This document shows positions 14,331 through 28,739 of a DNA stretch of 64,000 nt, one piece after another; the stretch's first letter is position 1, and each line of letters opens with the position of its first letter. The DNA comes from Crossaster papposus (taxonomy: Eukaryota; Echinodermata; Asteroidea; Velatida; Solasteridae), in the NCBI GenBank assembly GCA_037893245.1, contig JBAIAA010000808.1, positions 1 to 64,000 on the forward strand, read 5' to 3'. Under the pieces are notes generated by a model that saw only the letters and a program-made list of their open reading frames with translations, was not told the DNA's origin and did not search any database. The position numbers and the translations under genes are program-made.

Positions 14331-15911
14331 ACAAGCCTGAAAACATTTATCATTTTTGACATCATTTTTGACTGTAAGACGGGAAATTTCTAATGCACAC
14401 TTCTTTCTCTTTACATATTTAACTCTAGGGCTTGTTCCGACATCAGGTGTCTATTTCTGTGGAGTTTGCGCCGACGGTGCGGATTTTGGTTTAGAAAACC
14501 ACTAATTTAAGCTGTTATTTACGGTACATACAAGCCTGAAAACATTTATCATTTTTGACATCATTTTTGACTGTAAGACTGGAAATTTCTAATGCACACT
14601 TCTTTCTCTTTACATATTTAACTCGAGGGATTGTTCCGACATCAGGTGTCTATTTCTGTGGAGTTTGCGCCGACGGTGGGATTTTGGGTTAGAAAACCAC
14701 CAATTTAAGCTGTTATTTACGGTATATACAAGCCTGAAATTATCATTTTTGACATCATTTTTGACTGTAAGACTGGACATTTCTAATGCACACTTCTGTC
14801 TCTTTATACATATTTAACTCGAGGGCTTGTTCCGACATCAGGTGTCTATTTCTGTGGAGTTTGCGCCGACGGTGCGGATTTTGGGTTATAAAACCACTAA
14901 TTTAAGCTGTTATTTACGGTACATACAAGCCTAAAATTATCATTTTTGACATCATTTTTGACTGTAAGACTGGAAATTTATAATGCACACTTCTTTCCCT
15001 TTACAAATTTAACTCGAGGGCTTGTTCCGACATCAGGTGTCTATTTCTGTGGAGTTTGCGCCGACGGTGCGGATTTTGGTTTAGAAAACCACTAATTTAA
15101 GCTGTTATTTACGGTACATACAAGCCTGAAAAAATGTATCATTTTTGACATCATTGTTGACTGTAAGACTGGAAATTTATAATGCACACTTCTTTCTCTT
15201 TATACATATTTAACTCGAGGGCTTGTTCCGACATCAGGTGTCTATTTCTGTGGAGTTTGCGCCGACGGTGCGGAATTTGGTTTAGAAAACCACTAATTTA
15301 AGCTGTTATTTACGGTACATACAAGCCTGAAATTATCATTTTTGACATCATTTTTGACTGTAAGACTGGACATTTCTAATGCACACTTCTTTCTCTTTAC
15401 ATATTTAACTCGAGGGCTTGTTCCGACATCAGGTGTCTATTTCTGTGGAGTTTGCGCCGACGGTGCGGATTTTGGGTTAGAAAACCACTAATTTAAGCTG
15501 TTATTTACGGTACATACAAGCCTGAAATTATCATTTTCGACATCATTTTTGACTGTAAGACTGGAAATTTCTAATGCACACTTCTTTCCCTTTACAAATT
15601 TAACTCGAAGGCTTGTTCCGACATCAGGTGTCTATTTCTGTGGAGTTTGCGACGACGGTGCGGATTTTGGTTTAGAAAACCACTAATTTAAGCTGTTATT
15701 TACGGTACATACAAGCCTGAAAATATTTATCATTTTTGACATCATTTTTGACTGTAAGACTGAAAATTTCTAATGCACACTTCTTTCCCTCTACATATTT
15801 AACTCGAGGGCTTGTTCCGACATCAGGTGTCTATTTCTGTGGAGTTTGCGCCAATGGTGCCAATTTTTGGTTAGAAAACCACTAATTTAAGCTGTTATTT
15901 ACGGTACATAC

Positions 15912-17922
15912 AAGCCTGAAAACATTTATCATTTTTGACATCATTTTTGACTGTAAGACGGGAAATTTCTAATGCACACTTCTTTCTCTTTACATATTTA
16001 ACTCTAGGGCTTGTTCCGACATCAGGTGTCTATTTCTGTGGAGTTTGCGCCGACGGTGCGGATTTTGGTTTAGAAAACCACTAATTTAAGCTGTTATTGA
16101 CGGTACATACAAGCCTGAAAAAATTTATCATTTTTGACATCATTTTTGACTGTAAGACTGGAAATTTCTAATGCACACTTCTTTCTCGTTACATATTTAA
16201 CTCGAGGGCTTGTTCCGACATCAGGTGTCTATTTCTGTGGAGTTTGCGCCGACGGTGCGGATTTTGGATTAGAAAACCACTAATTTAAGCTGTTATTTAC
16301 GGTACATACAAGCCTAAAATTATCATTTTTGACATCATTTTTGACTGTAAGACTGGAAATTTCTAATGCACACTTCTTTCCCTTTACATATTTAACTCGA
16401 GGGCTTGTTCCGACACCAGGTGTCTATTTCTGTGGAGTTTGCGCCGATGGTGCGGATTTTGGGTTAGAAAACCACTAATTTAAGCTGTTATTTACGGTAC
16501 ATACAAGCCTGAAAAAAATTATCATTTTTGACTGTAAGACTGGAAATTTCTAATGCACACTTCTTCCCTTTACATATTTAACTCGAGGGCTTGTTCCGAC
16601 ACCAGGTGTCTATTTCTGTGGAGTTTGCGCCGACGGTGCGGATTTTGGGTTAGAAAACCACCAATTTAAGCTGTTATTTACGGTACATACAAGCCTGAAA
16701 AAAGTTATCATTTTTGACATCATTTTTGACATCATTTTTGACTGTAAGGCTGGAAATTTCTAATGCACACTTCTTTATCTTTACATATTTAACTCGAGGG
16801 CTTGTTCCGACATCCGGTGTCTATTTCTGTGGAGTTTGCGCCGACGGTGCGGATTTTGGGTTAGAAAACCACTAATTTAAGCTGTTATTTACGGTACATA
16901 CAAGCCTGAAAACATTTATCATTTTTGACATCATTTTTGACTGTAAGACGGGAAATTTCTAATGCACACTTCTTTCTCTTTACATATTTAACTCTAGGGC
17001 TTGTTCCGACATCAGGTGTCTATTTCTGTGGAGTTTGCGCCGACGGTGCGGATTTTGGTTTAGAAAACCACTAATTTAAGCTGTTATTTACGGTACATAC
17101 AAGCCTGAAAAAATTTATCATTTTTGACATCATTTTTGACTGTAAGACTGGAAATTTATAATGCACACTTCTTTCTCGTTACATATTTAACTCGAGGGCT
17201 TGTTCCGACATCAGGTGTCTATTTCTGTGGAGTTTGCGCCGACGGTGCGGATTTTGGATTAGAAAACCACTAATTTAAGCTGTTATTTACGGGACATACA
17301 AGCCTAAAATTATCATTTTTGACATCATTTTTGACTGTAAGACTGGAAATTTCTAATGCACACTTCTTTCCCTTTACATATTTAACTCGAGGGCTTGTTC
17401 CGACACCAGGTGTCTATTTCTGTGGAGTTTGCGCCGATGGTGCGGATTTTGGGTTAGAAAACTACTAATTTAAGCTGTTATTTACGGTACATACAAGCCT
17501 GAAAACATTTATCATTTTTGACATCATTTTTGACTGTAAGACGGGAAATTTCTAATGCACACTTCTTTCTCTTTACATATTTAACTCTAGGGCTTGTTCC
17601 GACATCAGGTGTCTATTTCTGTGGAGTTTGCGCCGACGGTGCGGATTTTGGTTTAGAAAACCACTAATTTAAGCTGTTATTTACGGTACATACAAGCCTG
17701 AAAACATTTATCATTTTTGACATCATTTTTGACTGTAAGACTGGAAATTTCTAATGCACACTTCTTTCTCTTTACATATTTAACTCGAGGGCTTGTTCCG
17801 ACATCAGGTGTCTATTTCTGTGGAGTTTGCGCCGACGGTGGGATTTTGGGTTAGAAAACCACCAATTTAAGCTGTTATTTACGGTACATACAAGCCTGAA
17901 ATTATCATTTTTGACATCATTT
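15912..17922 (+). repeat. Second copy of a ~2-kb satellite block (offset 3,162 bp from 12,750-14,760)
   Basis: TTTGGATTAG at 16,263 and 17,253 repeats the pair at 13,101 and 14,091 with the same 990-bp spacing. The private variant GTTATTGACGG (12,931 and 16,093) and the GGTGGGATTTTGGG monomer (14,676 and 17,838) keep the 3,162-bp offset. Agreement ends near 14,770 versus 17,930. This is a later, longer-range copy of a block that already contained the five-monomer duplication. Confidence 0.8.
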
Positions 17923-19269
17923 ATTACTGTAAGACTGGAAATTTATAATGCACACTTCTTTCCCTTTACAAATTTAACTCGAGGGCTTGTTCCGACATCA
18001 GGTGTCTATTTCTGTGGAGTTTGCGCCGACGGTGCGGATTTTGGTTTAGAAAACCACTAATTTAAGCTGTTATTTAAGGTACATACAAGCCTGAAAAAAT
18101 GTATCATTTTTGACATCATTTTTGACTGTAAGGCTGGAAATTTCTAATGCACACTTCTTTATCTTTACATATTTAACTCGAGGGCTTGTTCCGACATCCG
18201 GTGTCTATTTCTGTGGAGTTTGCGCCGACGGTGCGGATTTTGGGTTAGAAAACCACTAATTAAGCTGTTATTTACGGTACATACAAGCCTGAAAACATTT
18301 ATCATTTTTGACATCATTTTTGACTGTAAGACTGGAAATTTCTAATGCACACTTCTTTCTCTTTACATATTTAACTCGAGGGCTTGTTCCGACATCAGGT
18401 GTCTATTTCTGTGGAGTTTGCGCCGACGGTGGGATTTTGGGTTAGAAAACCACCAATTTAAGCTGTTATTTACGGTACATACAAGCCTGAAATTATCATT
18501 TTTGACATCATTTTTGACTGTAAGACTTGAAATTTCTAATGCACACTTCTTTCTCTTTACATATTTAACTCGAGGGCTTGTTCCGACATCAGGTGTCTAT
18601 TTCTGTGGAGTTTGCGCCGACGGTGGGATTTTGGGTTAGAAAACCACCAATTTAAGCTGTTATTTACGGTACATACAAGCCTGAAAAAATGTATCATTTT
18701 TGACATCATTTTTGACTGTAAGACTGGAAATTTCTAATGCACACTTCTTTCTCTTTATACATATTTAACTCGAGGGCTTGTTCCGACATCCGGTGTCTAT
18801 TTCTGTGGAGTTTGCGCCGACGGTGCGGATTTTGGTTTAGAAAACCACTAATTTAAGCTGTTATTTACGGTACATACAAGCCTGAAATTATCATTTTTGA
18901 CATCATTTTTGACTGTAAGACTGGAAATTTCTAATGCACACTTCTTTCTCTTTACATATTTAACTCGAGGGCTTGTTCCGACATCAGGTGTCTATTTCTG
19001 TGGAGTTTGCGCCGACAGTGCGGATTTTGGGTTAGAAAACCACTAATTTAAGCTGTTATTTACGGTACATACAAGCCTGAAATTATCATTTTCGACATCA
19101 TTTTTGACTGTAAGATTGGAAATTTCTAATGCACACTTCTTTCCCTTTACAAATTTAACTCGAAGGCTTGTTCCGACATCAGGTGTCTATTTCTGTGGAG
19201 TTTGCGCCGACGGTGCGGATTTTGGTTTAGAAAACCACTAATTTAAGCTGTTATTTACGGTACATACAA

Positions 19270-22200
19270 GCCTGAAAAAATGTATCATTTTTGACATCAT
19301 TTTTGACTGTAAGACTGAAAATTTCTAATGCACACTTCGTTCCCTCTACATATTTAACTCGAGGGCTTGTTCCGACATCAGGTGTCTATTTCTGTGGAGT
19401 TTGCGCCAATGGTGCGAATTTTGGTTTAGAAAACCACTAATTTAAGCTGTTATTTACGGTACATACAAGCCTGAAAAAATTTATCATTTTTGACTGTAAG
19501 ACTAGAAATTTCTAATGCACACTTCTTTCCCTCTACATATTTAACTCGAGGGCTTGTTCCGACATCAGGTGTCTATTTCTGTGTAGTTTGAGCCGACGGT
19601 GCGGATTTTGGGTTAGAAAACCACTAATTTAAGCCGTTATTTACGGTACATACAAGCCTGAAAAAAATTATCATTTTTGACTGTAAGACTGGAAATTTCT
19701 AATGCACACTTCTTCACTTTACATATTTAACTCGAGGGCTTGTTCCGACACCAGGTGTCTATTTCTGTGGAGTTTGCGCCGACGGTGCGGATTTTGGGTT
19801 AGAAAACCACCAATTTAAGCTGTTATTTACGGTACATACAAGCCTGAAAAAAGTTATCATTTTTGACATCATTTTTTACTGTAAGGCTAGAAATTTATAA
19901 TGCACACTTCTTTATCTTTACATATTTAACTCGAGGGCTTGTTCCGACATCCGGTGTCTATTTCTGTGGAGTTTGCGCCGACGGTGCGGATTTTGGGTTA
20001 GAAAACCACTAATTTAAGCTGTTATTTACGGTACATACAAGACTGAAAATATTTATCATTTTTGACATCATTTTTGACTGTAAGACTGGAAATTTATAAT
20101 GCACACTTCTTTCCCTCTACATATTTAACTCGAGGGCTTGTTCCGACATCAGGTGTCTATTTCTGTGGAGTTTGCGCCGACGGTGCGGATTTTGGGTTAG
20201 AAAACCACTAATTTAAGTTGTTTTTTTACGGTACATACAAGCCTGAAATTATCATTTTTGACATCATTTTTTACTGTAAGACTGGACATTTCTAATGCAC
20301 ACTTCTTTCTCTTTACATATTTAACTCGAGGGCTTGTTCCGACATCCGGTGTCTATTTCTCTGGAGTTTGCGCCGACGGTGCGGATTTTGGGTTAGAAAA
20401 CCACTAATTTAAGCTGTTATTTAGGGTACATACAAGCCTGAAAAAAATGTATCATTTTTGACTGTAAGACTGGAAATTTCTAATGCACACTTCTTTCTCT
20501 TTACATATTTAACTCGAGGGCTTGTTCCGACACCAGGTGTCTATTTCTGTGGAGTTTGCGCCGACGGTGCGGATTTTGGGTTAGAAAACCACTAATTTAA
20601 GCTGTTATTTACAGTACATACAAGCCTGAAATTATCATTTTTGACATCATTTTTGACTGTAAGACTGGAAATTTCTAATGCACAATTCTTTCTCTTTACA
20701 TATTTAACTCGAGGGCTTGTTCCGAAATCAGGTGTCTATTTCTGTGGAGTTTGCGCCGACGGTGCGGATTTTGGGCTAGAAAACCACTAATTTAAGCTGT
20801 TATTTACGGTACATACAAGACTGAAAATATTTATCATTTTGACATCATTTTTGACTGTAAGACTGAAAATTTCTAATGCACACTTCTTTCCCTCTACATA
20901 TTTAACTCGAGGGCTTGTTCCGACATCAGGTGTCTATTTCTGTGGAGTTTGCGCCAATGGTGCGAATTTTGGGTTAGAAAACCACTAATTTAAGCTGTTA
21001 TTTACGGTACATACAAGCCTAAAATTATCATTTTTGACATCATTTTTGACTGTAAGACTGGAAATTTCTAATGCACACTTCTTTCTCTTTACATATTTAA
21101 CTCGAGGGCTTGTTCCGACATCAGGTGTCTATTTCTGTGGAGTTTGCGCCGACGGTGGGATTTTGGGTTAGAAAACCACCAATTTAAGCTGTTATTTACG
21201 GTACATACAAGCCTGAAATTATCATTTTTGACATCATTTTTGACTGTAAGACTGGAAATTTCTAATGCACACTTCTTTCTCTTTACATATTTAACTCGAG
21301 GGCTTGTTCCGACATCAGGTGTCTATTTCTGTGGAGTTTGCGCCGACGGTGGGATTTTGGGTTAGAAAACCACCAATTTAAGCTGTTATTTACGGTACAT
21401 ACAAGCCTGAAAAAATGTATCATTTTTGACATCATTTTTGACTGTAAGACTGGAAATTTCTAATGCACACTTCTTTCTCTTTATACATATTTAACTCGAG
21501 GGCTTGTTCCGACATCAGGTGTCTATTTCTGTGGAGTTTGCGCCGACGGTGCGGATTTTGGTTTAGAAAACCACTAATTTAAGCTGTTATTTACGGTACA
21601 TACAAGCCTGAAATTATCATTTTTGACATCATTTTTGACTGTAAGACTGGAAATTTCTAATGCACACTTCTTTCTCTTTACATATTTAACTCGAGGGCTT
21701 GTTCCGACATCAGGTGTCTATTTCTGTGGAGTTTGCGCCGACGGTGCGGATTTTGGGTTAGAAAACCACTAATTTAAGCTGTTATTTACGGTACATACAA
21801 GCCTGAAATTATCATTTTCGACATCATTTTTGACTGTAAGATTGAAAATTTCTAATGCACACTTCTTTCCCTCTACATATTTAACTCGAGGGCTTGTTCC
21901 GACATCAGGTGTCTATTTCTGTGGAGTTTGCGCCAATGGTGCGAATTTTGGGTTAGAAAACCACTAATTTAAGCTGTTATTTACGGTACATACAAGCCTG
22001 AAAAAAATTATCATTTTTGACTGTAAGACTAGAAATTTCTAATGCACACTTCTTTCCCTCTACATATTTAACTCGAGGGCTTGTTCCGACACCAGGTGTC
22101 TATTTCTGTGGAGTTTGCGCCGACGGTGCGGATTTTGGGTTAGAAAACCACCAATTTAAGCTGTTATTTACGGTACATACAAGACTGAAAATATTTATCA

Positions 22201-25200
22201 TTTTTGACATCATTTTTGACTGTAAGACTGGAAATTTATAATGCACACTTCTTTCCCTCTACATATTTAACTCGAGGGCTTGTTCCGACATCAGGTGTCT
22301 ATTTCTGTGGAGTTTGCGCCGACGGTGCGGATTTTGGGTTAGAAAACCACTAATTTAAGCTGTTTTTTTACGGTACATACAAGACTGAAAATATTTATCA
22401 TTTTTGACATCATTTTTGACTGTAAGACTGGAAATTTATAATGCACACTTCTTTCCCTCTACATATTTAACTCGAGGGCTTGTTCCGACATCAGGTGTCT
22501 ATTTCTGTGGAGTTTGCGCCGACGGTGCGGATTTTGGGTTAGAAAACCACTAATTTAAGCTGTTTTTTTACGGTACATACAAGCCTGAAATTATCATTTT
22601 TGACATCATTTTTTACTGTAAGACTGGAAATTTCTAATGCACACTTCTTTCTCTTTACATATTTAACTCGAGGGCTTGTTCCGACATCCGGTGTCTATTT
22701 CTCTGGAGTTTGCGCCGACGGTGCGGATTTTGGGTTAGAAAACCACTAATTTAAGCTGTTATTTACGGTACATACAAGCCTGAAAAAATGTATCATTTTT
22801 GACATCATTTTTGACTGTAAGACTGGAAATTTCTAATGCACACTTCTTTCTCTTTACATATTTAACTCGAGGGCTTGTTCCGACACCAGGTGTCTATTTC
22901 TGTGGAGTTTGCGCCGACGGTGCGGATTTTGGGTTAGAAAACCACTAATTTAAGCTGTTATTTACAGTACATACAAGCCTGAAATTATCATTTTTGACAT
23001 CATTTTTGACTGTAAGACTGGAAATTTCTAATGCACAATTCTTTCTCTTTACATATTTAACTCGAGGGCTTGTTCCGACATCAGGTGTCTATTTCTGTGG
23101 AGTTTGCGCCGACGGTGCGGATTTTGGGCTAGAAAACCACTAATTTAAGCTGTTATTTACGGTACATACAAGACTGAAAATATTTATCATTTTTGACATC
23201 ATTTTTGACTGTAAGACTGGAAATTTCTAATGCACACTTCTTTCTCGTTACATATTTAACTCGAGGGCTTGTTCCGACATCAGGTGTCTATTTCTGTGGA
23301 GTTTGCGCCGACGGTGCGGATTTTGGGTTAGAAAACCACTAATTTAAGCTGTTATTTACGGTACATACAAGCCTGAAAATATTTATCATTTTTGACATCA
23401 TTTTTGACTGTAAGACTGACAATTTATAATGCACACTTCTTTCCCTCTACATATTTAACTCGAGGGCTTGTTCCGACATCAGGTGTCTATTTCTGTGGAG
23501 TTTGCGCCGACGATGCGGATTTTGGGTTAGAAAACCACTAATTTAAGCTGTTATTTACGGTACATACAAGCCTAAAATTATCATTTTTGACATCATTTTT
23601 GACTGTAAGACTGGAAATTTCTAATGCACACTTCTTTCCCTTTACAAATTTAACTCGAGGGCTTGTTCCGACATCAGGTGTCTATTTCTGTGGAGTTTGC
23701 GCCGACGGTGCGGATTTTGGTTTAGAAAACCACTAATTTAAGCTGTTATTTACGGTACATACAAGCCTGAAAAAATGTATCATTTTTGACATCATTTTTG
23801 ACTGTAAGACTGGAAATTTCTAATGCACACTTCTTTCTCTTGATACATATTTAACTCGAGGGCTTGTTCCGACATCAGGTGTCTATTTCTGTGGAGTTTG
23901 CGCCGACGGTGCAGATTTTGGGTTAGAAAACCACTAATTTAAGCTGTTATTTACGGTACATACAAGCCTAAAATTATCATTTTTGACATCATTTTTGACT
24001 GTAAGACTGGAAATTTCTAATGCACACTTCTTTCTCTTTACATATTTAACTCGAGGGCTTGTTCCGACATCAGGTGTCTATTTCTGTGGAGTTTGCGCCG
24101 ACGGTGCGGATTTTGGGTTAGAAAACCACTAATTTAAGCTGTTATTTACGGTACATACAAGCCTGAAATTATCATTTTCGACATCATTTTTGACTGTAAG
24201 ATTGAAAATTTCTAATGCACACTTCTTTCCCTTTACAAATTTAACTCGAAGGCTTGTTCCGACATCAGGTGTCTATTTCTGTGGAGTTTGCGCCGACGGT
24301 GCGGATTTTGGTTAGAAAACCACTAATTTAAGCTGTTATTTACGGTACATACAAGCCTGAAAAAATGTATCATTTTTGACATCATTTTTGACTGTAAGAC
24401 TGAAAATTTCTAATGCACACTTCTTTCCCTCTACATATTTAACTCGAGGGCTTGTTCCGACATCAGGTGTCTATTTCTGTGGAGTTTGTGCCAATGGTGC
24501 GAATTTTGGGTTAGAAAACCACTAATTTAAGCTGTTATTTACGGTACATACAAGCCTGAAAAAAATTATCATTTTTGACTGTAAGACTAGACATTTCTAA
24601 TGCACACTTCTTTCCCTCTACATATTTAACTCGAGGGCTTGTTCCGACATCAGGTGTCTATTTCTGTGTAGTTTGAGCCGACGGTGCGGATTTTGGGTTA
24701 GAAAACCACTAATTTAAGCCGTTATTTACGGTACATACAAGCCTGAAAAAAATTATCATTTTTGACTGTAAGACTGGAAATTTCTAATGCACACTTCTTC
24801 ACTTTACATATTTAACTCGAGGGCTTGTTCCGACACCAGGTGTCTATTTCTGTGGAGTTTGCGCCGACGGTGCGGATTTTGGGTTAGAAAACCACCAATT
24901 TAAGCTGTTATTTACGGTACATACAAGCCTGAAAAAAGGTTATCATTTTTGACATCATTTTTTACTGTAAGGCTGGAAATTTCTAATGCACACTTCTTTA
25001 TCTTTACATATTTAACTCGAGGGCTTGTTCCGACATCCGGTGTCTATTTCTGTGGAGTTTGCGCCGACGGTGCGGATTTTGGGTTAGAAAACCACTAATT
25101 TAAGCTGTTTTTTTACGGTACATACAAGCCTGAAATTATCATTTTTGACATCATTTTTGACTGTAAGACTGGAAATTTCTAATGCACACTTCTTTCTCTT

Positions 25201-26540
25201 TACATATTTAACTCGAGGGCTTGTTCCGACATCCGGTGTCTATTTCTCTGGAGTTTGCGCCGACGGTGCGGATTTTGGGTTAGAAAACCACTAATTTAAG
25301 CTGTTATTTACGGTACATACAAGCCTGAAAAAAATGTATCATTTTTGACTGTAAGACTGGAAATTTCTAATGCACACTTCTTTCTCTTTACATATTTAAC
25401 TCGAGGGCTTGTTCCGACACCAGGTGTCTATTTCTGTGGAGTTTGCGCCGACGGTGCGGATTTTGGGTTAGAAAACCACTAATTTAAGCTGTTATTTACA
25501 GTACATACAAGCCTGAAATTATCATTTTTGACATCATTTTTGACTGTAAGACTGGAAATTTCTAATGCACAATTCTTTCTCTTTACATATTTAACTCGAG
25601 GGCTTGTTCCGACATCAGGTGTCTATTTCTGTGGAGTTTGCGCCGACGGTGCGGATTTTGGGCTAGAAAACCACTAATTTAAGCTGTTATTTACGGTACA
25701 TACAAGACTGAAAATATTTATCATTTTTGACATCATTTTTGACTGTAAGACTGGAAATTTCTAATGCACACTTCTTTCTCGTTACATATTTAACTCGAGG
25801 GCTTGTTCCGACATCAGGTGTCTATTTCTGTGGAGTTTGCGCCGACGGTGCGGATTTTGGGTTAGAAAACCACTAATTTAAGCTGTTATTTACGGTACAT
25901 ACAAGCCTGAAAATATTTATCATTTTTGACATCATTTTTGACTGTAAGACTGACAATTTATAATGCACACTTCTTTCCCTCTACATATTTAACTCGAGGG
26001 CTTGTTCCGACATCAGGTGTCTATTTCTGTGGAGTTTGCGCCGACGATGCGGATTTTGGGTTAGAAAACCACTAATTTAAGCTGTTATTTACGGTACATA
26101 CAAGCCTAAAATTATCATTTTTGACATCATTTTTGACTGTAAGACTGGAAATTTCTAATGCACACTTCTTTCCCTTTACAAATTTAACTCGAGGGCTTGT
26201 TCCGACATCAAGTGTCTATTTCTGTGGAGTTTGCGCCGACGGTGCGGATTTTGGTTTAGAAAACCACTAATTTAAGCTGTTATTTACGGTACATACAAGC
26301 CTGAAAAAATGTATCATTTTTGACATCATTTTTGACTGTAAGACTGGAAATTTCTAATGCACACTTCTTTCTCTTGATACATATTTAACTCGAGGGCTTG
26401 TTCCGACATCAGGTGTCTATTTCTGTGGAGTTTGCGCCGACGGTGCAGATTTTGGGTTAGAAAACCACTAATTTAAGCTGTTATTTACGGTACATACAAG
26501 CCTAAAATTATCATTTTTGACATCATTTTTGACTGTAAGA
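19270..26540 (+). repeat. Third higher-order zone with ~2.35/2.53-kb and 5.09-kb offsets
   Basis: The marker GGGCTAGAAAACC occurs at 20,773, 23,126 and 25,660 (offsets 2,353 and 2,534). CTCTGGAGTT occurs at 20,359, 22,701 and 25,246. TAAGACTGACAATTTATAATG (23,411 and 25,945) and GCAGATTTTGGG (23,911 and 26,445) both give 2,534. GTGTAGTTTGAGCCG (19,581 and 24,666) and TCTTCACTTT (19,711 and 24,796) both give 5,085. Blocks of about 12-13 monomers were copied, and a larger segment was then copied over them. Confidence 0.8.
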
Positions 26541-28739
26541 CTGGAAATTTTTTAATGCACACTTCTTTTCCTTTACATATTTAACTCGAGGGCTTGTTCC
26601 GACACCAGGTGTCTATTTCTGTGGAGTTTGCGCCGATGGTGCGAATTTTGGGTTAGAAAACCACTAATTTAAGCTGTTATTTACGGTACATACAAGCCTG
26701 AAATTGTCATTTTTGACATCATTTTTGACTGTAAGACTGAACATTTCTAATGCACACTTCTTTCCCTCTACATATTTAACTCGAGGGCTTGTTTCGACAT
26801 CATGTGTCTATTTTGTGGAGTTTGCGCCGACGGTGCGGATTTTGGGTTAGAAAACCACTAATTTAAGCTGTTATTTACGGTACATACAAGCCTAAAATTA
26901 TCATTTTTGACATCATTTTTGACTGTAAGACTGGAAATTTCAAATGCACACTTCTTTCTCTTTACATATTTAACTCGAGGGCTTGTTCCGACATCAGGTG
27001 TCTATTTCTGTGGAGTTTGCGCCGACGGTGGGATTTTGGGTTAGAAAACCACCAATTTAAGCTGTTATTTACGGTACATACAAGCCTGAAATTATCATTT
27101 TTGACATCATTTTTGACTGTAAGACTGGAAATTTCTAATGCACACTTCTTTCTCTTTATACATATTTAACTCGAGGGCTTGTTCCGACATCAGGTGTCTA
27201 TTTCTGTGGAGTTTGCGCCGACGGTGCGGATTTTGGTTTAGAAAACCACTAATTTAAGCTGTTATTTACGGTACATACAAGCCTGAAATTATCATTTTTG
27301 ACATCATTTTTGACTGTAAGACTGGAAATTTCTAATGCACACTTCTTTCTCTTTACATATTTAACTCGAGGGCTTGTTCCGACATCAGGTGTCTATTTCT
27401 GTGGAGTTTGCGCCGACGGTGCGGATTTTGGGTTAGAAAACCACTAATTTAAGCTGTTATTTACGGTACATACAAGTCTGAAATTATCATTTTCGACATC
27501 ATTTTTGACTGTAAGACTGGAAATTTCTAATGCACACTTCTTTCCCTTTACAAATTTAACTCGAAGACTTGTTCCGACATCAGGTGTCTATTTCTGTGGA
27601 GTTTGCGCCGACGGTGCGGATTTTGGTTTAGAAAACCACTAATTTAAGCTGTTATTTACGGTACATACAAGCCTGAAATTGTCATTTTTGACATCATTTT
27701 TGACTGTAAGACTGAACATTTCTAATGCACACTTCTTTCCCTCTACATATTTAACTCGAGGGCTTGTTTCGACATCAGGTGTCTATTTTGTGGAGTTTGC
27801 GCCGACGGTGCGGATTTTGGGTTAGAAAACCACTAATTTAAGCTGTTATTTACGGTACATACAAGCCTAAAATTATCATTTTTGACATCATTTTTGACTG
27901 TAAGACTGGAAATTTCAAATGCACACTTCTTTCTCTTTACATATTTAACTCGAGGGCTTGTTCCGATATCAGGTGTCTATTTCTGTGGAGTTTGCGCCGA
28001 CGGTGGGATTTTGGGTTAGAAAACCACCAATTTAAGCTGTTATTTACGGTACATACAAGCCTGAAATTATCATTTTTGACATCATTTTTGACTGTAAGAC
28101 TGAAAATTTCTAATGCACACTTCTTTCTCTTTATACATATTTAACTCGAGGGCTTGTTCCGACATCAGGTGTCTATTTCTGTGGAGTTTGCGCCGACGAT
28201 GCGGATTTTGGGTTAGAAAACCACTAATTTAAGCTGTTATTTACGGTACATACAAGGCTGAAAAAAATTATCATTTTTGACTGTAAGACTGGAAATTTCT
28301 AATGCACACTTTTTTATCTTTACATATTTAACTCGAGGGCTTGTTCCGACATCAGGTGTCTATTTCTGTGGAGTTTGTGCCGACGGTGCGGATTTTGGGT
28401 TAGAAAACCACTAATTTAAGCTGTTATTTACGGTACATACAAGCCTGAAAAAATTTATCATTTTTGACATCATTTTTGACTGTAAGACTGGAAATTTCTA
28501 ATGCACACTTCTTTCCCTTTACAAATTTAACTCGAGGGCTTGTTCCGACATCAGGTGTCTATTTCTGTGGAGTTTGCGCCGACGGTGCGGATTTTGGTTT
28601 AGAAAACCACTAATTTAAGCTGTTATTTACGGTACATACAAGCCTGAAAAAATGTATCATTTTTGACATCATTTTTGACTGTAAGACTGGAAATTTCTAA
28701 TGCACACTTCTTTCCCTTTACATATTTAACTCGAGGGCT

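Noticed and set aside
1165-22241. Six or more 60-78-codon frames in the first 22 kb with almost the same peptide
   Set aside because: They are translations of the satellite monomer and appear wherever indels keep a frame open; no start context, and no constraint beyond the repeat itself.
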